From Candidatus Gastranaerophilales bacterium (GTDB lineage Bacteria; Cyanobacteriota; Vampirovibrionia; Gastranaerophilales; Gastranaerophilaceae), in contig CALVEG010000007.1 in the NCBI GenBank assembly GCA_944326525.1, positions 1-64,000 on the forward strand: 64,000 bases of DNA, given 5' to 3'. A program made the position numbers and the translations under genes. Of this stretch, positions 28,266 to 37,444 are shown one piece after another (the first letter of the stretch is position 1; each line of letters starts with the position of its first letter). Under the pieces are notes generated by a model. It was not told the DNA's origin and made no database searches. It was given only the letters and a program-made list of their open reading frames with translations.

Positions 28266-30308
28266 TTAAACCTTTATCTTTATAAAACCTCGATCAATAT
28301 AATCTCCAAGGAATTTTTTAGCATAAGCATTATAATCGACGCGGTTATTTTTATTTTCAATACTTGCGTAACCTTGATTATATATATTTTGAATTTTTGC
28401 CATAACCTGCTGAAGCTCTTTAGAAGAAAGCTTGGAGCCATCTACAAATGCTGCAACTTCAGAAAATCTTCTTTTTATAAGCCCTGGCATAATTTGTTTT
28501 TTACCGTTCACAGTACCCGAAACTTGGTCAAATTGCTGCGCTGCAAGTGCATACTTACCTTCTTTTATTGCTTTTATAAGTTTCGGACTAGAATTTAATC
28601 CACCGGTATTGAATATTAAAGAATAAAGTGCTTCTTTTTGTTTTTGAGTAAGCTTATTAAAATCCTCTTTCAAATGTTTTTTTACAACATTTTGTGCTTC
28701 AATAATATCTCTTGCTAGAAGACTATACATTTCTGTATCGGAAATTGTTCTACCCCTATATTTTTGAGAATCCTTATGTGCCTTTGTATTATGCCCGATT
28801 CCGATTGTCAAAAATCCGCATCCGTCATCGTAAAGGGTTCTGCTTTTTTTCTCCAGCGATATTAAATTGTCTATAAATTCTTGACTTACACCTGTAATCT
28901 GCGTAACAGCCCGAGGTGTGCCTGCAATTCTTATATTTGTTATTTTTTGTTTGGCAAGAGGTAATGTCAGAGATTTCCCTTGCAAATCATTGTACACAAC
29001 AAGATCTTTAACATCAACACCATATTCTTTTGCTATTGAAGTTAAGGTATCTTTCGGTTTTACATGATGAGTAACAATACCCATTGATGACGAAATCACG
29101 CCTTGATTATCATTTTCAACACCTTTGGATTCTTTTATAATTTTTTGAGTCATCTTTTTAACTTTTGGCAAACTTTTATTTTTAGCATTTGCAAGACGAA
29201 GGGACTTAATCTCATCAGATGTCGGAATCTCAATAATTTGCCCCTCCGAAAGCTTATTTGGATTTTCAATTTTATTTTTTTCTACAAGTGCCCAAACCGG
29301 AACTCCATACTGTGAAGATATTACTGATAAATTATTATCTTTTGTTATTTTTACGCTCTTATGCAAGGTATTTTGAACATTTTTTCGCCCTTGCTCCAGT
29401 TCCATAATATCTTCCGCTGATGGGATTTCTAAAACCTGATCCTTATTCAATTTTTTTGGATCTTTTATATCATTTACAAGCATTAAAGCCCATACAGGAA
29501 CTTTTTTTTCTTTTGCAATCATATATAAAGTGTCACCTGTTTTGACTGAATAAGTTTCTGTTGTATCTGATATATATTCCTCTTTTTCTACGGTTACTCC
29601 GGCAAGCCCAAGGTTTTCCTCCATTTTTTTCGGAACATTTATCACAATACCTGTTTTTATTGTTTTTAATCCGGGATTAAGCTCCTTTAGCATCTTAACA
29701 GTTATATCATGCTCCTTTGCGATTTTATCCAAAGTATCACCTGATTTAACCTTATATCCCGGAACTTTAATTTTTTCACCGACTTTTAGCGCATCAAAAT
29801 TTATATCCGGATTAAGTTTTTTAAGTTCTTCTTCATACAGATTGAATTTTGACATAATTGAAAAGGCACCTTTACCTTTTTCTATAGTCCATCTGCCCCA
29901 GATCTCACTATCAGATGTTTTTTGCGGTAAAGCCGTTTCTGCAATAGTGTTTATTGGAAGTTTAAGTAAATCACCTTCATGAATTATCTTATTACCGTTT
30001 TTGTCATTTTTTAATTGTTTATTTGCTTCTACAAGCTCTGAAACACTTATCCCATAATCATTCGCTATTTTATATAAAGTTTCTCCTTTAGCTATCTTAT
30101 GAAAACCTTCCGGCTTATTAATATCATTTTTCTCAATATTCTCATCATTTGAGCCGGCTTTCTTATCCTCTTTTGATTTTAAGGGCTTGTTTTTAACTTT
30201 TTCTGGCGTTTTTTGTTCTGATGTCTTTTCTGTAGAATCTTTTGAGCCAAAAAGCTCCATAAAAAATCCTGACATCAAAATCTGACTTGTGGAAATTATG
30301 TTTGACAT
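28266..30308 (-). CDS. six-LysM GH24 (T4-type) lysozyme
   Basis: 680 residues. A charged Lys/Glu linker covers about 22-65. Six LysM-like modules follow near 69-118, 137-183, 184-227, 253-297, 317-361 and 413-455 (for example GETLYKIANDYGISVSELVEAN, seen in pieces). A phage-type lysozyme domain of about 475-630 has the catalytic signature E-(x8)-D-(x5)-T in SLEKKSRTLYDDGCGFLTIG, followed by GIGHN. LysM binds peptidoglycan and GH24 cleaves MurNAc-GlcNAc bonds. The N-terminus has only a weak hydrophobic stretch and no clear signal peptide. Nothing else phage-like is nearby, so it is probably a cell-wall remodelling or predation enzyme; that is inference. Confidence 0.88.
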   Translation of the reverse strand: MSNIISTSQILMSGFFMELFGSKDSTEKTSEQKTPEKVKNKPLKSKEDKKAGSNDENIEKNDINKPEGFHKIAKGETLYKIANDYGISVSELVEANKQLKNDKNGNKIIHEGDLLKLPINTIAETALPQKTSDSEIWGRWTIEKGKGAFSIMSKFNLYEEELKKLNPDINFDALKVGEKIKVPGYKVKSGDTLDKIAKEHDITVKMLKELNPGLKTIKTGIVINVPKKMEENLGLAGVTVEKEEYISDTTETYSVKTGDTLYMIAKEKKVPVWALMLVNDIKDPKKLNKDQVLEIPSAEDIMELEQGRKNVQNTLHKSVKITKDNNLSVISSQYGVPVWALVEKNKIENPNKLSEGQIIEIPTSDEIKSLRLANAKNKSLPKVKKMTQKIIKESKGVENDNQGVISSSMGIVTHHVKPKDTLTSIAKEYGVDVKDLVVYNDLQGKSLTLPLAKQKITNIRIAGTPRAVTQITGVSQEFIDNLISLEKKSRTLYDDGCGFLTIGIGHNTKAHKDSQKYRGRTISDTEMYSLLARDIIEAQNVVKKHLKEDFNKLTQKQKEALYSLIFNTGGLNSSPKLIKAIKEGKYALAAQQFDQVSGTVNGKKQIMPGLIKRRFSEVAAFVDGSKLSSKELQQVMAKIQNIYNQGYASIENKNNRVDYNAYAKKFLGDYIDRGFIKIKV

Positions 30309-30431
30309 ACTTGACTAACCTTTGAAATTCTCTATATTAAAAAAAACGGCATAGTTCTTCAAAACTTTAACCACAAGTCTGATTTGTAAATCTTTTTTTA
30401 CAATAAAATTTTAAGGCTTAATTATACGAAC

Positions 30432-31379
30432 CTATAATGCAACAATTTCGCCTACTATATCGCCGTGAAGTGTCTTTATAATATTATCAAACGGAACATC
30501 TGCCCAATGAAGGTTTTGTAATGATTTAACCACAACGGCCTCACGAGCTTTCATATCACAGTCACTTATTTTAACAACAAAAGCTTCTTGTTTCTCTACA
30601 TTTACAACTGCACAAAGCCCGCCCGCGCCAACTTTTGCAACCAAACCGCTTGAATTTTCCATAATCTTTGTATCTAGTCTATCTTCTCCGCCTATCAAAT
30701 ACGGATGCTCTTGAAAGGCTTTTGTAATCTTGTCATAACGAGGATTTGTAAATAAATTCAAATAACCTCTCAGCATATCTTCTAAAGGCATTGACATTAT
30801 CGGAACCCCGCAGCCGTCTTTTGTTACCGGAAATCTGTGTTTTAATTCACAAAGCTCAGTTATTTTTTCTTTCATCTTAATTTGCAATGGATGATCTTCG
30901 CTATCGTAATTTGACAAATCCCATCCGTTCATAAGACAGATTCCAAGCATCATGATATGTTTTCCTGCGCAATTGTTATGAAGTACAGTTGCTTCTTCTC
31001 CGCTTAATATCATCTCTTGCTGTTTTGTTTTTGAAAGAGGCTTGTGAATACCGCATTTTAAATAACTTTCGTCTAAACCCATTTTATTCAATAAAGATTT
31101 TTCTACTCTTAAATGGACATCCTCTCCGGCGTGTGAAGCACAACAAATTGCGATTTCTTCCTCAGTCATATTGTACTTTATATCCATTCCGTAATCTATC
31201 AATAGGCTTGCCTGTAAAGGTTTTGCACAAGACCTTAAGTAAAAAGGGTAATGACCGGTCTCGCCTGAATACTCAAGCACTCTTTCCTTATTCGCAAGCA
31301 TTCTGAATCCAAAATGTTCCTCTTCTACAAGTGTGCCTCTTAAATATTTTACTAAAATTTCAGGTCTGGGGTTAAACAT
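30432..31379 (-). CDS. asparaginase II family protein (PF06089 type)
   Basis: 315 residues. Motifs of the Rhizobium-type asparaginase II family are seen: YLRSCAKPLQASLLI near the N-terminus, ICCASHAGEDVHL, LHNNCAGKHIMMLGIC, DGCGVPIMSMPL and a C-terminal GGLCAVVNV. The family hydrolyses asparagine to aspartate and ammonia and is unrelated in sequence to E. coli AnsA/AnsB. The ATG overlaps the end of the upstream gene by 8 bases, so it is part of the VKOR-queH operon. The length is normal for the family. Confidence 0.85.
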   Translation of the reverse strand: MFNPRPEILVKYLRGTLVEEEHFGFRMLANKERVLEYSGETGHYPFYLRSCAKPLQASLLIDYGMDIKYNMTEEEIAICCASHAGEDVHLRVEKSLLNKMGLDESYLKCGIHKPLSKTKQQEMILSGEEATVLHNNCAGKHIMMLGICLMNGWDLSNYDSEDHPLQIKMKEKITELCELKHRFPVTKDGCGVPIMSMPLEDMLRGYLNLFTNPRYDKITKAFQEHPYLIGGEDRLDTKIMENSSGLVAKVGAGGLCAVVNVEKQEAFVVKISDCDMKAREAVVVKSLQNLHWADVPFDNIIKTLHGDIVGEIVAL

Positions 31380-32157
31380 CTTTCTTCACCAATCTCAATA
31401 ACTGTGTCAATTTCTCTTTTAATTTTTTGTTCTCTGCCTTTAAAGCTTCAATTTCTGCGGATTCTTTCTCTTGAGCGCTTCCAAAAGCTCTTTCTGAATC
31501 CGGAACCAAATTGTAATCTATAACAAATCTTTTTTTAGCCTCTTCTTTTAAGGTAAATATTATTTTATAATCGTCTTCTTTTACCAATCCCATTGTATCA
31601 AGAATTTCAAGATATTTAAGATGTTTACCGCCGATTGAATCAACTTTCTTTTGCTCACTCAGACATTCTTGAACTTGCTTAAAGGTTAACATCTTATTTC
31701 TTTGAAAATATTCACCAGTCTTGAACTTGCCTGATATAAACCCGGCCATTGCATAAATTTCATCAGACTCGGGACGCTCAATGTAATTTTGATCAACACA
31801 AAAAACAAAGTATTTTGCGGTCTCTTCCATTGTTAAAAACATGCTTAAAGAAATATCCAAAACACTGTAATCAACACTGCATAACTTTAAAAATGTATAA
31901 ATATTTGCATCCAAGCCGCTTTTCTTCTTCAAAAGTTCTTCTCTTCCCGCAAAAGTTAATACAGGAACATACAAAGAAAACATTTTATCAGGAGATTTAT
32001 CCAAAAATTCCGCACAATTAAGTTCACGTAAATTTTCTTTTAATTTGACGTAAATAACCTGCTTAACCCAAAGCGGTAAAGCCATTACCTTTTCTAAATA
32101 AGTGTCAAATACATTCTTTCTCAACTTAAAAGCTTTCTCCTTAGATATTTTTAACAA
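31372..32157 (-). CDS. hypothetical protein with C-terminal coiled coil
   Basis: 261 residues as a TTG-initiated frame, not recognised. AAGGAG falls about 13 bases inside this frame, so the true start may be the TTG at residue 12 or a later codon. It is soluble, helical and Lys/Glu-rich. The last 35 residues form a heptad-like segment (EIEALKAENKKLKEKLTQLLRLV). The segment near 115-190 (DEIYAMAGFISGKFKTGEYF) has a winged-helix-like feel, but I cannot support more. It lies between queH and the asparaginase gene and overlaps the latter. Confidence 0.65.
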   Translation of the reverse strand: MLKISKEKAFKLRKNVFDTYLEKVMALPLWVKQVIYVKLKENLRELNCAEFLDKSPDKMFSLYVPVLTFAGREELLKKKSGLDANIYTFLKLCSVDYSVLDISLSMFLTMEETAKYFVFCVDQNYIERPESDEIYAMAGFISGKFKTGEYFQRNKMLTFKQVQECLSEQKKVDSIGGKHLKYLEILDTMGLVKEDDYKIIFTLKEEAKKRFVIDYNLVPDSERAFGSAQEKESAEIEALKAENKKLKEKLTQLLRLVKKDV

Positions 32158-32206
32158 AAAAATATTATCACAAATTCCGAAATATTGCTATTCCTATAAT
32201 AAAAAT

Positions 32207-32788
32207 TTACCGCATACTAAACTTGCACCCGCAATAATTCTGGCGGTATAAAGAAAGCGAATTTGCAATTTTGTTGGTCTTTAAAAAACCGTCCTTCTTT
32301 TTAAAGTCTATTGCAAGAAAATTAATCCCTGTCTTAGATGCAATTTCCTCTCCAATTGTAGAAAGCTTTTGAAAATTTTTATGCGGACTTATCACAATTG
32401 ATGTTGTAAAATTATCAATTCCAAGTTCTTTTGCTTTATTAGCTGTCTTCATTAGCCTTAATTCAAAGCACTTGTCGCATCTCAAACCTTTTTCCGGCTC
32501 CGTTTCAAACCCTTTTACATAATCAAAAAACTCCTCTTGATTATATTCTTCAACAAGAAGTTCTACCCCAGAATTTTCGCAAAGAATCTTCTCCGCCTCC
32601 AAACGTTTTTGATACTCCACATCGGGGTAAATGTTTGGGTTATAAAAATATACAACAACTTCATATCCCGCATCTTTCAAAAAAGATACGGGATATGCCG
32701 AACAAATTCCACAGCAAGCGTGTAAAAGAATTTTTGAATTATCTCTTTTCTGCTCCTGCTTCCATAAACATTCTTTTGAATTCATCAT
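32207..32788 (-). CDS. queH: epoxyqueuosine reductase QueH
   Basis: 193 residues. Paired Cys motifs of the QueH (DUF208) family are LLHACCGICSAYP near the N-terminus, RCDKCFELRLMKTA in the middle and QNYCGCKFSMR at the C-terminus; they coordinate an iron-sulfur cluster and a second metal. QueH reduces epoxyqueuosine to queuosine in tRNA, replacing QueG. The start at 32788 overlaps the VKOR-DsbA gene by 50 bases; I see no later start codon before the conserved core, so the overlap seems real. Confidence 0.92.
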   Translation of the reverse strand: MMNSKECLWKQEQKRDNSKILLHACCGICSAYPVSFLKDAGYEVVVYFYNPNIYPDVEYQKRLEAEKILCENSGVELLVEEYNQEEFFDYVKGFETEPEKGLRCDKCFELRLMKTANKAKELGIDNFTTSIVISPHKNFQKLSTIGEEIASKTGINFLAIDFKKKDGFLKTNKIANSLSLYRQNYCGCKFSMR

Positions 32789-33947
32789 ACTGTCTTATTC
32801 CAACATAAACATTTGAACCGATTACTGTTGAAGGAGTTCCTGCTATACCTCGAGAAGTTGCTTCATCAATATCTGATAAAATACGCTGTTTTACTTCTTC
32901 GCTGTTCGCATCTTTTTTAAGTTTTTCTATATCAAGATTTAAAGATTTTGCAATTTCCAAAATTTCTTCTTCAGTATTTGGCTGTTTTTCAAAGAATAAA
33001 GAATTTATATCCCAAAATTTATTCTGTTTTTCTGCTGCTGCTGCGTATCTTGCCATCATACAAGATCCTACATGGAAAGGCTGCACTAAATACTTATTAC
33101 ATTCCGTATCCAGCGGAAGATTTCTGTGAACTATTCTTATATTCTTTAATTCCTTTACTACTTTATGAATCATTATATTATACACTCTGCAAATATTGCA
33201 TCGGTAATCAGTGTATGCATAAATAACAACTTTCGCATCACTATCACCTAAAAGATTACCGCTCACCGCATACTTGTTATGTTTTGCCGTTACAAACTCT
33301 TTGTATTCGTTATTTGCTTTAACTTGAGGAGTGAAAACATAAGAAAGCGAAGTATAAGTTAAAAACCCTGCTGCCGCAAGCATTACAACAATAAATGCCA
33401 CCAAATATTTCTTAATTTTTAATCCGTCAATCATATCAACAACACTTGTTTTAAATGCTTTGATAACTCCGCCGTTTTTGTAATCTAAAGCTACAAGTGC
33501 GATTAAAAAATTTAAAATATATGTAAATGCGCATAACACACAAAGTTTTTTGATTTCAAACAAGCTTACACAAAGAAGTGTCACACTGATTGCAAATGAA
33601 ATAATACCCAATGATGCAATATATTCAAGCGGATTTTTAAACACTTCTAAAAATCTTAAAAGTTTAAAATTTTTAAGCTTTGGCGCAAACAAAAGCATTG
33701 TTATAAAAGAATACAAAAATAATCCCCAATAAGCCAAAGGAACCCCAAAAAATTGAGATTCGTTAGTTTTTGCAATTCCGTCACAGTCAATAAACTCGTT
33801 TACAGAACAAAAACTTGGTAAAGCATAAGGATTAAAATTAGAATTGTAATAAATTATCGCAAGCTTTACTGTTGTTATAAATCCTACAAGCGTTAAAATC
33901 AAAATTATAATCTTTTTCACAAGAAAAGATTTGTTTTCATTTTCCAT
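32739..33947 (-). CDS. VKOR-DsbA fusion, disulfide-bond formation
   Basis: 402 residues. A VKOR domain covers about 12-160 with loop cysteines C47 and C55, and the quinone-site CxxC is CVLC (136-139). A fifth helix near 180-200 leads to a thioredoxin-fold DsbA-like domain with CNIC (250-253) and cis-proline in AGTPSTVIG. The protein oxidises secreted thiols and passes electrons to quinone. VKOR fused to a C-terminal thioredoxin domain is typical of cyanobacteria. GGAG precedes the ATG. First gene of the minus-strand run to the asparaginase gene. Confidence 0.93.
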   Translation of the reverse strand: MENENKSFLVKKIIILILTLVGFITTVKLAIIYYNSNFNPYALPSFCSVNEFIDCDGIAKTNESQFFGVPLAYWGLFLYSFITMLLFAPKLKNFKLLRFLEVFKNPLEYIASLGIISFAISVTLLCVSLFEIKKLCVLCAFTYILNFLIALVALDYKNGGVIKAFKTSVVDMIDGLKIKKYLVAFIVVMLAAAGFLTYTSLSYVFTPQVKANNEYKEFVTAKHNKYAVSGNLLGDSDAKVVIYAYTDYRCNICRVYNIMIHKVVKELKNIRIVHRNLPLDTECNKYLVQPFHVGSCMMARYAAAAEKQNKFWDINSLFFEKQPNTEEEILEIAKSLNLDIEKLKKDANSEEVKQRILSDIDEATSRGIAGTPSTVIGSNVYVGIRQYDEFKRMFMEAGAEKR

Positions 33948-34126
33948 AACTATGTCTCCTATCCAGTATAATCATTTTACAATTATTTAAAATTTAAATC
34001 AATAGGAAGAAAAGGGAATTTTTAACCATTATTGGACATAACACCTTAACACTTCATCAAGTAACAACAATCTGATTTTTAACATTATTTCTAAATTTTT
34101 ACCTCAAAATTACAACAGCAAAATCA

Positions 34127-34155
34127 TTGACATAAATGTTAAAATATATTAAGAT
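34127..34155 (+). promoter_or_regulatory. promoter of the TFIIB-type zinc-ribbon gene
   Basis: Consensus TTGACA (34127-34132), 17-base spacer, TAAGAT (34150-34155). The ATG follows at 34183 with GGAGG close before it. Confidence 0.7.
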
Positions 34156-34182
34156 AGCCTGTATAAAATTAGGAGGATTAAA

Positions 34183-34701
34183 ATGGCGGATACAAAAGAA
34201 ATAATAAACTGCCCTGCTTGTGGCAAACCGATGGTAAAAATTCCAGTTCCGGCTGAAAACATTAACATTGACATCTGTTTAGACGGTTGCGGCGGAATTT
34301 TCTTTGATAACAGAGAATTTAAAAAATTTGACGAGCAAGCAGAAAATATTGACGAAATTATAAAAGCAATACAAGGTAAAACTTTCCAAACTGTTGATGG
34401 CAGTGCAACAAGAACTTGTCCTGTTTGCGGAATGAAAATGGTCAAAAATTTTGCAAGTTCACTTCATCAAATTCAAGTAGACGAATGCTATGGATGTGGC
34501 GGAAAATTTTTAGACAATGGCGAATTACAAAAAATTAGAGCACAATTTGAAACAGAAGAAGACCGTGCAGAAGCTGCCGTTAAAGAATTGTACAACGCTG
34601 TCGGCGGAAAACTGGAAGCTTTAGATGCAGAATGGGCAGCCGGCAGAGCCAGACGTTCTCCACTGCGGAACTTATTTAACGGAATGATGGGTATTGAATA
34701 A
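34183..34701 (+). CDS. double TFIIB-type zinc-ribbon protein
   Basis: 172 residues with two zf-TFIIB modules. The first is CPACGKPM...DICLDGCGGIFFDN at about 8-48, the second CPVCGMKM...DECYGCGGKFLDN at about 80-125. Each has the CxxC...CxxCGG[IK]xxDxxE/N pattern of the PF13453 family. A helical tail ends in a short Arg-rich segment (AAGRARRSPLRN). The biochemical role of this family is not established. It is monocistronic, with its own promoter and a shared terminator. Confidence 0.85.
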   Translation: MADTKEIINCPACGKPMVKIPVPAENINIDICLDGCGGIFFDNREFKKFDEQAENIDEIIKAIQGKTFQTVDGSATRTCPVCGMKMVKNFASSLHQIQVDECYGCGGKFLDNGELQKIRAQFETEEDRAEAAVKELYNAVGGKLEALDAEWAAGRARRSPLRNLFNGMMGIE

Positions 34702-34720
34702 ATTTCGAATATTTTTCTTG

Positions 34721-34762
34721 AAAAAAATCCGGCTTTAAAAATCAAGCCGGATTTTTATTTTT
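34721..34762. terminator. bidirectional rho-independent terminator
   Basis: Stem ATCCGGCTT (34727-34735) and AAGCCGGAT (34744-34752) with flanking A and T runs on both sides. It lies between convergent genes and can serve both. Confidence 0.9.
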
Positions 34763-34769
34763 ATACTAA

Positions 34770-35597
34770 CTATTTTTCAGATGAATTTGCAAAATTTTCA
34801 AGTAGTGTATATGTTGCATCCCAACCGTTTACACCGCCTGTAGCTTTGTATCTTGCAATTTGTTTAGCTCTTTCTGATTTCTTTTTAGCCTGTTCTTTCT
34901 GGAATTTTTCTAATTTTTTCTCACTTGAATTTCTCTTTTCAACAATCGGATCCGCATAAGTTAAGAAGAAACGATATTCATTACACGCATACCCTGCTTT
35001 AACTTTTGAAGGATAATTGTATAGAAGATAATCGTAAATATTCATAGCTCTTTTAGAATTTGAAGGATCACCTTTTATAGATTCCCAAAAGCTTCCGGGC
35101 ATTTTAGTAACCCAAACAACCATTGCAAGAGGATTGTATCCTGCCCCAATCATTAAATCAACTCCTGTTATATCAGCATCCATTGCATCATTTAAGGAAG
35201 CTTTGTTATTCGCAAACTCACTATTGGCAGCTGTATTAATAATATTATCCTCACTCAAAGTATTTGCTAAAGCTGCTTTTGCAAGGTTACGGAAATTTTC
35301 TTTTGAAACTTGCGCATTCATAACAGTTCCTATTTCATGAGCTATTACAGCTGCAACTTCATTATCATTTCCTGCATATACTAAATCCTGCTTGCTAACC
35401 TCTATAACTTTACTTGTTGTTGCACCTGAATTATCCGCATCAACATCAACTATCTTAAAGGTAATTGCTGATGGCAAACCGTTTTTTGTAACAATTTGCT
35501 TACCGACAACTGGAACTCTTGCTGCTGTATCATAAGCGGCAAATGAAGGTAAAGCAATAACTAACGCAAAAAAGACCGACATTAAAACTTTTTTCAT
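34770..35597 (-). CDS. secreted M48-like peptidase homologue, active site degenerate
   Basis: 275 residues from the second of two adjacent ATGs (35597), 6 bases after AAGGAG; the frame to 35678 is not supported. The signal peptide is MKKVLMSVFFALVIALPSFA. The M48 helix reads VAAVIAHEIGTVMNAQ, where active M48 enzymes have HExxH; the second zinc-binding His is Thr here. The third-ligand region AMDADITGVDLMIGAGYNPLAM keeps the family look (AD..G...M..AGY.P), but the usual Glu is absent. It is probably not an active metalloprotease. The C-terminus is a Lys-rich helix. Confidence 0.75.
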   Translation of the reverse strand: MKKVLMSVFFALVIALPSFAAYDTAARVPVVGKQIVTKNGLPSAITFKIVDVDADNSGATTSKVIEVSKQDLVYAGNDNEVAAVIAHEIGTVMNAQVSKENFRNLAKAALANTLSEDNIINTAANSEFANNKASLNDAMDADITGVDLMIGAGYNPLAMVVWVTKMPGSFWESIKGDPSNSKRAMNIYDYLLYNYPSKVKAGYACNEYRFFLTYADPIVEKRNSSEKKLEKFQKEQAKKKSERAKQIARYKATGGVNGWDATYTLLENFANSSEK

Positions 35598-35701
35598 CAT
35601 ACTCTCCTTATTTTTCCAAAATACACTTTTTGTACCTGTTATATGATTGAATTCTAACATAAAATACTGTATAATCAAATTATAGTTTTTTAGGTGTGGT
35701 T

Positions 35702-37432
35702 ATGAAAAAGTTGGAAGACAAGAACAATAATACAGGTATAGAAGGTAAAGCTCTTATTAAAGAGGCTCTAAATGACCTTCACAAAGACAATCCGATTAAG
35801 GCAAAAGAAAACTTCAATTCTGCCCTTAATTATTTTAAAAAAATAAATTCTATCCCATATATATCTGTATGCTTAAGTTTTCTTGGGCTTACAAACTATA
35901 TAATAGACAAAAACAACTACCAGAATTCACTTGCCTTAATGCATGACGGGGCGTATATGGCAGATTATTCAAATTCGCTTACCGCAAAACTTGTAAATGA
36001 ATTTGTTTCTGGAAGCATCTGCTACGCTGAAGGTAACGATAAAGTAGCCCTTCTGCATTATGAAAATGCAAAAAATTATGCCTCTGAAGAAGACGAATTT
36101 TCACTTGGAAACTACATTACAGGTAGAATTAAACAAATTAAAAACGGTGAAAACTTTTCAATATCTATACAGAATGATCCTCTAATATCACTTGTTAAAA
36201 TAGGACGTTCTATTACCGCACTAACAGACATAAATGTTCTTTTAAAAGTTATAGCGGAAGAAACAAAAAATGCAATGCAAGCGGACAGATGTACCGTATT
36301 TATTTATGACAAAGAAAAAGACGAACTTTGGTCAAAAGTTGCACTTGGAATGGATAGCCAAGAAATAAGATTTCCTGCGACAAAAGGGCTTGCTGGTTAT
36401 GTTGTAAAAACCGGAGAAACCCTTAATATTGAAGATGCCTACAATGATTTAAGATTTAACAAAGATGTTGACCTAAAAACCGGTTACAAGACAAAAACAA
36501 TACTTTGCATGCCAATAAAAAACAACAATCAGGAAATTATTGGCGCATTTCAAGTTTTAAACAAAGCAAACGGGACTTTCACAAAGAATGATGAAGATTT
36601 GCTTGTCGCAATCGGAGGAAGCGCAAGCATAGCATTAGAAAATGCCCAATTATTCGAACAACAGAAACAACTTTACAGAGAACAAAAAGAACTGTTTGAA
36701 AGTTTTATCAACACTCTTGCCTCCTCAATAGATGCCCGAGACAAGATTACTGCAGGTCACTCACAGAGGGTAAAGCTCTACTCAATGCTTCTTGCAGATG
36801 CCCTCAACCTTGATGAAAAAACAAAAGAACTCATAGAAAAAGCCGCAATTTTACATGATATAGGCAAAATTGGTATAAGAGACAGTGTCCTTCAAAAAGA
36901 AGGGAAATTAACCCCTGAAGAATACAGCCATATACAGGAACACGTCAAGATTACTCATAACATTCTTGACAACATCAGTATGTCCAGCGATTTTAGAATA
37001 ATCACTGAAATAGCTTGTTCTCACCATGAAAAATATGACGGAAACGGTTATTACAGGCACCTTAAAGGCGAAGAAATCCCTTACGGAGGAAGAATTCTTG
37101 CCGTAGCTGACGTATTTGATGCTATAACCTCCCGCAGACACTACCGTGACAAGATGCCAATTAAAAACGTTATAGATATTTTAATCAAAGATTCAGGCAC
37201 GCATTTTGATAAAAGTCTTGTGGATGTATTTTTGAAAATTTCAGTTGATAAAATTATTAAAGTTTTCTTAACTGAAAACCATCACAGCTTTAAAAAAGAA
37301 GATTCAGAAAAACTAAGTCACTATAATCTGCTTGATATTTACAACTACAGCATAAAAGAAGACATAGATTCTGAACAAAAAAACATTATAGATTTGTTTA
37401 ATTACTATTATTCTGGTAAAATAGAAGAGTAA
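35702..37432 (+). CDS. TPR-like, GAF and HD-GYP signalling protein
   Basis: 576 residues from the ATG at 35702, 5 bases after AGGTG. Helical TPR-like repeats cover about 15-150. A GAF domain covers about 170-330 (DRCTVFIYDKEKDELW, GLAGYVVKTGETLNI). An HD-GYP domain covers about 345-510 with HSQRV, HDIGKIGI, HVKITHNILD and CSHHEKYDGNGYY. The last motif is normally DGxGYP; Pro is Tyr here. HD-GYP enzymes hydrolyse cyclic di-GMP. It heads an operon with a TPR protein and two response regulators. Confidence 0.88.
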   Translation: MKKLEDKNNNTGIEGKALIKEALNDLHKDNPIKAKENFNSALNYFKKINSIPYISVCLSFLGLTNYIIDKNNYQNSLALMHDGAYMADYSNSLTAKLVNEFVSGSICYAEGNDKVALLHYENAKNYASEEDEFSLGNYITGRIKQIKNGENFSISIQNDPLISLVKIGRSITALTDINVLLKVIAEETKNAMQADRCTVFIYDKEKDELWSKVALGMDSQEIRFPATKGLAGYVVKTGETLNIEDAYNDLRFNKDVDLKTGYKTKTILCMPIKNNNQEIIGAFQVLNKANGTFTKNDEDLLVAIGGSASIALENAQLFEQQKQLYREQKELFESFINTLASSIDARDKITAGHSQRVKLYSMLLADALNLDEKTKELIEKAAILHDIGKIGIRDSVLQKEGKLTPEEYSHIQEHVKITHNILDNISMSSDFRIITEIACSHHEKYDGNGYYRHLKGEEIPYGGRILAVADVFDAITSRRHYRDKMPIKNVIDILIKDSGTHFDKSLVDVFLKISVDKIIKVFLTENHHSFKKEDSEKLSHYNLLDIYNYSIKEDIDSEQKNIIDLFNYYYSGKIEE

Positions 37433-37444
37433 GGTGAGTTAAAT

